Positions 46,958 through 58,900 of a stretch of DNA of 64,000 bases are shown one piece after another. Source of the stretch: Oasisia sp. SBJ-2009 (Eukaryota > Annelida > Polychaeta > Sabellida > Siboglinidae); contig OZ024857.1 in assembly GCA_964017155.1 (NCBI GenBank), positions 35,175,241 through 35,239,240 of the forward strand. The letters are read 5' to 3'. The translations under genes and the position numbers were made by a program. Every line of letters starts with the position of its first letter. Within the stretch, counting starts at the first letter, position 1. The notes under the pieces were generated by a model that was given only the letters and a program-made list of their open reading frames with translations, had not been told where the DNA came from and ran no database searches.

Positions 46958-49900
46958 CATATGTGCGTGTGTTGTCATTGTTGTTGCAGCTACGATGCAT
47001 AATTTATTTTCGATACGAATTGGGGTGCTGATAAGTTGTTACACTTGAAATATAAAATGTGTATATTCCGACATGCTTACATGTATTTAATGGAATATAT
47101 TTTATCAGCCATACAGTAAGTTATGATACAACAGTTATATCATAGTTAATGAAACATTTTAACATTCACATTGTAGGTTGGTGGTGAAACTGCCGCTCTC
47201 ACGTGAACCTAGAATGAGACAGATGAAGAAGACGATAAGTGAAGCAGAGGAAGAAATAAAGCATTTGAAGACGATATCGAAAACAAATCGTACCTTCCCT
47301 CCTTTGTCTACTCCAGAAACTTCACCGACCTCGAGTATTGGCTCAACATCATCAACTGATTATTCGCCTTCGCGTGCCACATCAGCTGGTTCAAGATCAA
47401 TTACACGCTACCCAGGTCATGCCAATCAAGAAGTTGTTTCAGAAATGTATTCACCTACAACAGTAGCATTGGCTCTGGCCAAGCAACTTGACATCACACC
47501 AAGGCCACACCGGGTAAACGCTCTACTCCCATTCACAACGACGATATCATGTATAAAGTCAGCAAGAACCACAATCAAGAAAGCATTAAGGAGATCAGAA
47601 AACAGCAATGAGTTACCTGGAAAGAAGGATCAAATCAGGGGACGGGGAACCTTTTCGCTGACAGACACCATGCAAAACATCTACAGGAAGTTCTGCCTTG
47701 AATTCAGCGACATCAAGATGTCGTTTACTGCATTCTGTAGGGGAAGACCATCCAATGTCAAACTCATTAGGTACACCCAGAGACACGTGTGCCTATGCCA
47801 GCGTCACACCAACATGTCATTGAAGGCGATCGCCTCCAAAGTACTGCCGAGGTCATTATCTGAATTAACATCGATGAGTGACGAAGATGTACGAAAGAAA
47901 CTGAATGATATGGACGGCAAGCGACCAATCAGATATCAGCAGTGGATGAAGAAAGAAGTCCAATACAAGACCACCCTCATCAAGAAAGTAAAGCTACAAG
48001 AAGTTGTGGAAGACGTTGACACATTCTCCCAAACGCTGATGAGAGAACTTCCCGAATTCCGAGCGCATTGCGGCAGGGTCGTCACGCAGTACGAGGAAGT
48101 CAGACACCTCAGATGTAAGCTCAAGCCAATGACAGAAGCAACAATACAGATGGATTATGCAGAGAACTGGCAGGTCAAGTACATGGAGGAGATAGAATCT
48201 GTGTATTATGACAAGGCGCAGATAACCATCCACCCCATGGTATTACACTACAGGAATGAAAATGGGCAAATGAAGGTTTTGAATTTCGTTGGCCTGTCAT
48301 GTGTAACGGCTCACACGGTGCCTACGACATTCGCCTTTCTCAAAGCAATGATGTCAGAGCTACACCAAGCTATGCCGCTGTTAAACACCATCCATTTTGT
48401 GACTGACTCTCCAAGTTCTCAGTACCGAAATCGCTCCATCTGCGCATTGGTTGGCCATTTGCCCTTACTATTTGGTGTGCGTGCCAGCTGGGCCTGGCTG
48501 GAAGCCGGCCACGGGAAAGGGCCCTGCGACGGGAGGAGGGTCAATCAAGAAGAAAGCCGACAACCTGGTGAAGAGTAGCCACATCATGAGGAACTGTGCA
48601 TAGTTGTGCTCTGTCCTGCACAGGGTTGAGACACAGTTCGAGATCGTGGAAGTTGTGGAAGAAGACATTGCAAGATGTCAGAAACAAGTGGAGTCTTGGA
48701 GTCCAAATGCGGTGAATGGCCTATCGGAGGCGCACGCCATTGTGCCAGTGGCCCTTATGATGAGAGGCACCTCATGTTACCATGACTGTTGCTATGAAGC
48801 GGGAGGAATATTTCACCCACGCTGCGACGGGTGGAGAATTGTTCCTGTTGCTGTCATCCAGGATCACTTGGAGGAAGACTTGCGTGAAGCAAACTCCAGC
48901 AACGGCCGTCGTTACAGTTTGAGATAATAGACTTAACCGATCAGATGGCGTCAACTAATGAAGAATAAAACATGTAGGCAATGTTAAATACATTGCTGAA
49001 CAAAGGACATGTTTAGTTTGTCGAATAGATGACTGCCATGGTTAATGATTTGCTAATGCTGCAAGTGACTGTAACAGTAAGCACATCAGTCGAGTAAGTT
49101 GTTTGGTCTTCTGATTATTATAATATAATCCTTCATAATTAATTCGTTTGGTTGAGTGTCTTACATCATGTGGTCTCCATTTGTTACTGAATCATTAAAG
49201 ACTAAAACATATTTGTCTGATGTCAGATGTTCATTTAAATATGCCCCCTAGAACAATTCTATTCTATTTGGGAAATGCTAATGAAAAATTTGTTTAAGCG
49301 ATACCGAGCGTACACCTTTATTTAAATATCCTCATCAATACTACAAATGAAAACTTTTGCATTATCTTTGTTCCATTGAAAGGGTAATTGCATATGTTAC
49401 ACTTGTATTTACGGTGATACTAAACAAGCAGCTCCTCTTAGAATGACAATTAGTTGTATGACTGCTTTACTCGTATTAGAGAGACCGAAAATGCATTTTA
49501 ATTTCAAAATTGCACGAAAAAATATATTGGTTTATAAAAAGGTTGCAATTTCTGTCCTATTTGAACAATGAACATGTTACATACTCCAATAAATAAAATA
49601 AAACACATTGCTGAATAACGAAATACCATAACACGTATATTAAATACAATATGTGCTTGCATACGCTCGGTATCGAGCAACACGGACCTCCAACTTCCAA
49701 GCTATCCCGAAGAGCCAGTTTTGCGGATTAAGCTACCCAAATTTATTTCCCGTATACCTTAACATGTCTGTTATTAGTCCCTAAAAGGAAAAGGTGAAAT
49801 ATTGAATTCTAAATTTACCCCCCTAAAGCAAATTCTATCGACGTTTCGTGATAACTGACCATATATATATATTATATATAATATATATATATAATATATA

Positions 49901-52900
49901 CAGTGTATATTATGTATAATATACTAATTGATATATAGCAGTGTATATTAAAGGACAAAAAAAGGCTACGGTTTCGTGTCATACACCTAATAGAGTTTAT
50001 ACAAAGTAACAATTTCCACATATACTCAATTTGTTAACATCAGCGGTTTACTCAGAATGTGACTTTAAAGTCTAAAATTCTAACGAAATCCACGATGGTC
50101 TAGACGCCGCCATAGGTGAAGGGTTAACTTGGCTTGGCCATTCAGCGCGTGGCATTCTATATCTCTGCTGAAGCCGGTCAGATTCCTGCGACGTTGTTAA
50201 GGGTCAACAACTTCGAGTCTTCGACAGTTCGTTCAGTTGGCGTGACATCTAGCAGCTGCTTATAGTTATAGACGTATATCTAAATCTGTGGTTAAATCTA
50301 TGGTAAACTTTAGTAATTATGCCTTAGTGTTCGGCATACGGTTGCAATAATAGTTGAAACAACCAGTAGTATTGAAGCAATGGATTCACATTGGTGATTT
50401 GCGGGCGTACTGTTTAACAAGATTTAACAAGATTGCCACCTAGAGAATCAACTCTAGATGGCAGGTGGACAAGGAAGCCGTTTGGCTTATCGAGAGTCCA
50501 ACCTATCTATCTAAGTATACCCTGCCCGTCTTAGGTATATGTCAATTTTATTTTTAAACATATTAACACTTCTAGCACCTACACAATCAGCTGATAATTT
50601 GTTCCATTCGTTTACTATTCTTTGGGAAAATGAAAATTTTCTAATATCTAGTCTACACTGCTTCTTTGCTAATGCAACTCCATGTCCTCTAGTCCTTCTC
50701 TCTTCCTTGACCGTGAAAAAAATATTTCTGTCAATATTTTCATACCCATTCAATATTTTAAAAACCTCAATCTGATCTCCTCTCAATCTTCTGGTTTCTA
50801 GTGTTGTTAGACCACATTCTTTTAGACGCATTTCATAACTAATATTCCTGAGTTTTGGTATCATTTTTGTTGCTCTCCTTTGTACTCTTTCTAGCATATC
50901 AATATCCTTCTTGCGATATGGCCTCCATGCTTGTATACAATATTCTAAATGAGGCCTAACTATTGTTTTATAAAGCGGTATTATTAGTTCTTTTTCTTTG
51001 TATACTATATTTCGCCTAATTAATCCAAGAATTTGGTTTGCCTTCGCTGCTGCAATTCCACACTGCTCTGATACCTTCATGTCAGCACTAATGGTTAAAC
51101 CTAAGTCCTTTTCCTTTACAGTAGTATTTAGTACAGTACCACCCATTGTATATTGTGCATTTTCATTCCCATGTCCTGTGTGGAGGCACTTACACTTTCC
51201 AAAGTTAAACAGCATTTGCCATTTCTCAGACCATTCTATCAACTTATTTAGATCATCTTGTAAATGCTGTCTATCTGCATCACTTTTTATTTTCCTAAAC
51301 ACTTTTGTGTCGTCCGCAAACTTCAACACCTTGCTTGTTATGTCATCATCCAAATCATTGATATATATTAAGAATAAAATAGGTCCCAATACTGATCCTT
51401 GCGGTACTCCACTCAAAACAGATTTCCAATTTGAAACCTCCCCATCAACTACTACTCTTTGTCTTCTATCAATAAGCCATTTTTCTATCCAGTTAATCAT
51501 ACTATTTCCTATGCCATGGGCCTTTAGTTTAAGTAGTAATCTTTGGTGTGGCACTTTGTCAAAGGCTTTTTTAAAATCTAAGTAGATTATATCTACTGGT
51601 GATCCCTCATCTACCCACTTTGTGACATCTTCCAAAAAACATAACATATTTGTTAAGCATGACCTCGCTTTTAAAAACCCATGTTGAGATGTGTTTATCA
51701 ATTTATTTTTAACAAGAAAATCAACCAAGTGATCTTTAATTAGTCTTTCTAATAGTTTACAAATCACCGATGTTAAACTCACTGGTCTATAGTTCTCTGA
51801 CTTGCTTCTTGATCCTTTTTTAAATAATGGTATGATGTTTGCTTCTTTCCATTCTACCGGAACCACTCCTTCCTCTAATGCCAAATTGAACACTGTTGCA
51901 AGTGGTATGCTAATTTGTTCTACAATTTCCAGTAGTAATTTGGGAGGAATCCCATCCACTCCTGGTGATTTATTATCCTTCATATCTCTTATTTTCATAG
52001 CTACCATTTTTGGGGTTACAGTTTGGAATCCCTCCAGTCCAAGTACAGTTCACTTTGCTCGGTCCATTTTGAGGAGAAATGCTTTGAAGTAGACATGTAC
52101 CATCAGTTGATGGGATGATTTCAGCGATAACAATAATAGACAACTTTATATTTACCGTCATCAGCATGTTACGCGCGTTGCCGAGTTGCAGCCATTTCAT
52201 GACAACAGCCAAACCCCATGCAGGGAATCTACATGGAGAGGGTCTCACCGTCGTGACGTCATTCTTCGTCTAAGATGGGGTAGCTCATAGTATTTGGATG
52301 ACTGGGTGTTAAAAAATATTTTTTTCTGGTAAACCGCTGGCGTTACAAAATTGAGTATATGTGGAAATTGTTACTTTATATTAACTCTATTAGGTGTGTG
52401 CCACGAAACAGTTAACTTTTTTGTCCTTTAATCAAATTACAATGGACACAAATTTAATACATACATTTGTAATATACGTATATATATATATATATTATTT
52501 TATATATATATATAAAAAATTATATATGGTCAGTTATCACGAAACGTCAACAAAACTTTTTTGTAATCTAACCATTATAAAAACATACAGCACGGCATTG
52601 TAATGGTGGTCACGGCAACCGCCTCGGTGACAGGTACCATGGGAATGCAACTTTTACATGTGTATCTTCACAATTATAGAAGATACAGGCAAATAAAGAG
52701 TATTTTTGGTCCAATTGTGGAAGTTTTTTCAGTAGTACTATTATACTAACACGAATTATGCATTAACCAATAATCACAGGTGTGTGGTTTCTTTACCCGT
52801 TTAACGGTGCATAGTTCGACACACACAAAATGTCAGCGTTTTTTTGAATGGGCACGCCGCAAGAACAGTATATATGGTGGGGTAGTTTGGCCGATACCGA

Positions 52901-55900
52901 GCGTATGCAAATTTTCAACAAAGCGTATGCACGGGTAAATAATGTAGTACAAAAATAATAATTTATCTATTTGTTGATACTTCCATTTAGATAACACCTG
53001 TATAGGTTAAACTGGCCTCCCATCGTTTTTAAGCTTGTAGTAAAATATAATAGACTCATATTTCGACTTGGGGTAGGTTTTGACGATACCAAGCGAATGA
53101 CATAGACTCACTGATTTGGGAGAGGGTTTTGAATATTAGTGGACTTTTTTTGACATATTTGTCTGGTGTTACTTAAGGTATATGACAATGATAAATTAGA
53201 AACGCAGCAATGTTTTCTTCTATTTTTTTATGACGTTTATACTTGTGGTGATACCGAGCGTATACACGAGACCGAGCGTATGCAAATCAAATATCTCAAA
53301 AAAATGCGTGCTACTGCCATTACCAGAAGAAAATAAGAGACACGAGGAAGGCAATAGCCACATCACGGAAGATAAGATGTTGGTAGCGGAATTTCTGAGG
53401 AGATCAGAACAATGAGTTACTTTGAAAGAATGATCAAATCAGGGGAAGAGAAACCTTCTCACCAGCAGACACTATGCAAAACATCTACAGGAAGTTCAGC
53501 CATGAATTCAGAGACAGTAAGATGTCATGTACTGCATTCTGTAGAGGGGAGACCATCCAATGTCAAGCTCAGAGATATGTGTGCCTATGCCAGCGTCACG
53601 CCAACATGTCCATGACGGCGAATGCCTCCAAAGTACTGCCAAAGTCTTTTCCTGAATTAACATCGATGAGTGACGAAACCATAATGGAGAAACTGAATGA
53701 CGTGGAGTCGTGGACTGCACAAGACCAATCAAATATAAACTGTGGACCAAGAAAGACGTGCAATACAAGATCACCCTCAGCACAAATTGAAGTGGTGGAG
53801 GACGTTGACACATTCTCCTAAACACTGATGAGAGAACTCCCAGAATTCAGAGGACATTGTGGCAGGGCCTTCACACAGTACGAGCAAATCAGACATATCA
53901 CAGGTAAGCTTATGATGGAAACCACATGCAGTTAATGGCTTATTGGAGGCGTGCGCCATTGTGGCAGTGGACAACACCCCTATGATGAGAGGCAGCTCAT
54001 GTTACCATGACTGTTGCTATGAAGGGGCGGATATTTCACCCACACTGCAACGGGTGGAGAATTGTCCCTGTCGCTGTTATACGGGATCAGTTGGAGGAAG
54101 ATCCATGTGAAGTAAGCTCCAGCAATGCTGTCGTTACAATTTTAGACAATAGTCTAAAATGTTCAGATGGTGTCAACTATCGAAGAGTAAAAACATGTTG
54201 GCTGTGTTGCACACATTGCTGAATAAAGGACATGTTCAGTTCATATCATACTTTCGTAGAATATGAGTATAGTACTAGACAAGTTTAGTTTGTCGATGAG
54301 GTGATTGCCATGGTTATCACTTACTAATACAGCAAATTACTGTAGCAGTAAGCACATTAGTAGAATAAGTTGCTTATTTGTTATTCTGGTTAGCGGAATG
54401 TATTCGATGCCTACACATAATTAATTTGGTTAAGAGTAGATTTTCACGTGATCTCCGCCTGTTATTGAATCATTAAAAAGTATAACATATTTGCCTGATG
54501 TCCAATATTTACTGAACCACTGTATATAATAAAATATTGTCTTTTGTCACTAGACGACCAACAGTAGACGACCAACAGTTCGTGATGGTGTCCATTAGTT
54601 GAAAGGAAGACTGTTTAATCATCCCGAAAATTACAAAATAATCGACATGACAATTACCTGGTTAAAATATACTTCTTACCACAATGACGACATCTGAATT
54701 AAACGAGAACTGCATTTCTCCAGAAATGGTGATGACTGGAAAATAGTGCACGTAACTGTCTCAGAGCAACACGCTGAGGCCAAGCAGAATAAAACAAATG
54801 CCCCTTAGAACAAGTATTTTCTATTTTGAAATACCTATGAAGAATGCCTTTCAGCGATACCGAGCGTATACCTATTTTAAGCATCCTTATGAAGACAATA
54901 GAAGACAGGATCCGCATAAGGTTTGTTCCGTTGAAAAGGCAATTGTTCATTTTATACCTGCATTTACGGTGATACTATACAAGCAGTTCCCCATAGAATG
55001 ACAAGTAATCATATGACTGCTTTATTCTTTTTACGGGGTACCAAAAATTAATTATAATTTTCAAATTGCATATAAAAACAAAAATATGTTTACAAGCATT
55101 GCCACTTCTGTCCATTTTGAACCAAAAACCTGTCACATGCTCAAACAAAATAAACTAAAACACTTAGCGAAAAAATGAAATACCATTTATATGCGTGCAT
55201 ACACTCGGTATCGCGCAACACGGACACCCAACTTTAAAGCGATGCCAAAGAGCCGATTTTATTCATTAAGCTACCCAAATTTATTTCCTGTATACCTTGA
55301 CATGTTATTTATTAGTAACTAAAAGGAAAACGTGAAATACTGAATTCTAAATTTAACCCCCTAAAGCAGATTCTGTCGACGTTTCGTGATAACTGACCAT
55401 ATATATATAATATATATATATAACAGGGTTGGCACGTTTCCGGGAAAAACTGGTTTTAGACAGGGCAGTGGGAATAACCTGGTATTTACCGGGAAAAGTG
55501 GTATTTACCGGGAAATATATGGGAATAACTCCATAATTTATACTACCACAGGATAGTTCTTGTCCATTTAGAATTTAGTTAATAATCATCTAAAGCTAAC
55601 ACGTTCACTAGTTCAGGTGTATCCTTGTATTTGTTTGTTTAACGAATTAAGTCAACAAGATGTTCAAAAGAAAATGTATAATTTATATAAGTACAGTCTA
55701 GTAGCGTCAGATGCCAGTTGGTAATCTGTTTAAGGAACAAAAGAAATGTTGGGCACTGGACATAGACAGGCTCTAATGTACCCACTCAGCAAGCATTAGT
55801 TATCAAGTCTTGATATTCAGATTTAGGGAAAATACAGGCTAACTGGCTAAGGGCCTGTAAACATCTGTAGTCATTGTCTCTGTGAGCCCCAAATCAGCTC

Positions 55901-58900
55901 TAGCTTAATATTTGAACTTGTAATCTGCTAGGATCCTCTGCTGGGAAGCCATGTATCTCAGAATCAGCAGACCAGAGTAGAGATGCATTTTCTGTCAGAC
56001 ATTCTGTTACTGCAGAGGAAGGCCGGTTGTCAATAGGTGGTAATTTTATTCACACAATTGAAGAAGATGGCAAGATGACGAAAGACCAATGTCAGGCATT
56101 TGTGAGTGCAAAGGCTGACGATTTATCTTAGCAAATTGTTTAATGTGTGATTAAACAGTGTATGTATACATTATATCTAGATGAGACTAATCTTAACAGT
56201 GCTGCATATGTGCTGCTACTATATTCAAATTACCATTTTATCTGTAGTGTTCAAATTTTTTAATTTTTACTAAGTTCATTGTTGTCCACACATTGCAAGG
56301 CAAAATAATTGTCTTGAACATATATTATCAGAAGCTAAGACAAAATCACAAAAAGGATATAATTATCAAGTTATAATAGAATAATCATGAAGATATTTCT
56401 GTTGTCCTTCTTACTCATCACTGTTCATGGTTCCCTTTTATCACCCACCATAAGCCATATTGTGCATGGCATGGATTACCCATAGTGCAATCACACATTT
56501 AATCCATTCAACATCTATTGAAAGAATGCCCATCAATATATATCCACTGTAAAAAAAATTCTGTTATGTATTTGTGTTTAATAAATGTCATAATTGGGAT
56601 AAATGATAAACAGAAAGATGTGTTTAGAAGAGCACCAAGTTGGACTGGTTGAGTGTATAGAGCAGATCCCTGATGACACTGTGACACAGTAACGCTAGAC
56701 TAGATTGATAAACTCTTCTGTGGGCATTAGTATAATACAGTTTGATGATAAATCATAAATGCAATTTCTGCCTTATGTTATTTTTCCAGTGTTTCAGTAA
56801 CAAAATATGAATATTGTATATATACTTACGCTTTTGAAATCGCATAGTGAATTGACAACATATAGAAATGAACCTGTAACACTGCCATTGAATATATTTG
56901 GGAATGTAATGTATTAGTGGTAGTATTGTTGTTTTCAGTCTTACTATATTATAAATGGTTCAAATTTACTTCTTTTAAGAGTATTTCCCAGGTAGTCTGG
57001 TATTTACCACTATTTGAGGTTTTTCCCAGGACGGTATTTACATTTGACCAGGGTGGGAAAAACATGCCAACCCTGATATATAATTATAAACATGGGTAGA
57101 ACTACCCACTAGTCCGCTAGGCTAGTCAGTACACTAGTAAAGATAAGGGTACTTTGATAAGTTGCCAGTGAGCAACTGGCTACAGCAGCTTCATTTACTG
57201 ATAAATGATGACAATATATTCTTAGGCACGGCCAGTGGCCACCAGCTTTGAACTTGTCTGGGCACTATTTGTAAGTAAGATTAACTGTTCTTTGATGTTT
57301 ATAATTTTCTAGTGTGATGGTTTTGTTTCCATTAATACAGTCCAGTAGAGAATTTTTTCATAACATGGTAATGTGAGGTAAATTTCCAGAATTATTATAC
57401 AAAATTCATAATGGTAGGGTGGTACTACCGGTCAATAAGCATTATTTTTCAATTGCGCAGTTTTTTTAATACAGACCATCATTTTTTATCTTCACAATTA
57501 TTTATTTTTTAATTATTTCTTTATCTTTATGAAAAATGCATTGTTATTTAACTGGGATTGCAACATATACTGTTTTTAGTTTTAAAGCAAATTGCAACGA
57601 CTTACATTTTGGCAGACTAGTAAACCTTTTGGCAGACAAGTAAACTTTTGACTTTACTAGTTCTGCTGCCTAGTAAATAAAATAAATGCTAGAGTTCTAC
57701 CCCTTATATATATGTAATTATGTATATGAATATTACAACTGTATTACATTTGCACCCATCATAATTTATTTATTTAATTCCTCTGCATGGCCTGGGTATC
57801 AAATTGAAGATGTTTTTGACCTTACCACATCTGTATTGTTTGCAATGTAATAAAAAATAATAATCAAATAATAATATGAATATATATTACACTGTATCTA
57901 TAATACGCAATGAAATGACATGCAAAAATTCCTGAATATTAATCAGATAATACAAAAATTAAATAATACGCAAACCCCGAATTTCCCGAATAATAAGCTT
58001 TAGGGCCGGCAAAGAATACAATACCAAAATTATATATAATACACAAGTCGAAGCATGGGGTCATCAACGACTCGACGATATCTCTCAATATCAGGACGGA
58101 CGATTCGCCAGCACACATTGCAGGTATGGATGATTCAGCCCATGTGAGCAGAAGCATGGCCAAACTTCAACGATTTCATAAAAGGATGATTCAGCCCAAT
58201 GGGCCAAATCTGTTTTGTGCCGAATCATCCGCCTCCCGTTTTGACAGTACCTGTGTCTGATGAATTAATTAGAAGAAGAAAAATTTCCTAGTCCCTGATC
58301 ACAGAAGCAAGTTACATGAGAAGGATCTAGGTGACTGTGTCAGTTCTTCCAATGTGAAAGTTACACCAAGTTATTCTAATCCAATGTGAAAGTTAAAAAT
58401 ACATGTAGATCAGATTCAGATGTTTCCGAACCTGGCTGGACCTGTATCTATATGTTACTGGCAAAATGCCCTGGGGACAGATGGTGGGTCGTTTGGATTA
58501 GTTGTTAAAATGTTGGATTAAATTTGTTTGAAATGAGTTTAGTGATTTACTTGAGACGTGTTTGGGGGCAGAGAATTCTATTCTTTAATTGTGGTTGAGA
58601 AGAAGCTGTTTCCGAATATGTTTGCAGAGTGTCTAATTTGCAAGAACTAACTGTCACGTTTGCGTGAGGATCTAGTGCTGTGTTGGATATTATAGTGATC
58701 TAGCGGGATATCTACAAGGTTATGACTTATGTTCCATTTTGACATTCTTGTATATTATGCTAAGTCTTAATTGATACCTGATACTTTTCCAACCAAATAT
58801 ACCAGCACTTAACTTCTTAAGGAATAAGCCTGTAAGTTGTATAACTAGGTTAACTAGTGCGTTAACAGTGCAGCTTTTAACAGCGACGTGATATTATCAA

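Larger units (their letters stand above)
44803..48927 (+). pseudogene. Transposase-like gene of the 6.4-kb element, mildly broken
   Basis: Segments with GT..AG borders and matching phases: 44803-44933, 45053-45155, 45290-45440, 47177-about 48,540. The N-terminal part is basic with RK-rich repeats (LTAGQKAANAQRSR, NDPSYRAAQALRHK, FLQRKARNNNKYRAKKK). The large last exon has a coiled-coil (KKTISEAEEEIKHLK), Cys/His motifs (CLCQRHTNMS), MDYAENWQVKYMEEIE, QITIHPMVLHY, IHFVTDSPSSQYRNRS, and AGHGKGPCDG. Three conserved acidic positions (MDxAEN, TDSPSSQYRN, GKGPCDG) suggest a DDE/RNase H-type nuclease. Frameshifts occur within the first segment and just after GPCDG; a Cys-rich C-terminal part (RGTSCYHDCCY..) follows to 48,927. 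I have seen similar proteins called uncharacterised in invertebrates; I do not name the superfamily. Confidence 0.78.
43413..49862 (+). mobile_element. 6.4-kb DNA transposon with multi-exon transposase, superfamily unassigned
   Basis: Terminal inverted repeats ATGGTCAGTTATCACGAAAC(GTCGATA) and inverse are flanked by TATATATA on both sides. The subterminal motif ACCGAGCGTATGC recurs near the left end (43,790; 44,123; 44,143), inverted at about 44,490 and near the right end (49,303; 49,664 inverted). It encodes a spliced transposase-like gene (44,803-48,927). It is nested in MOB2 intron 1, antisense to MOB2, and contains a palindromic MITE and a (GTGTGGT)n tract in its own introns. A shorter relative lies at 52,526-55,400. 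Confidence 0.9.
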
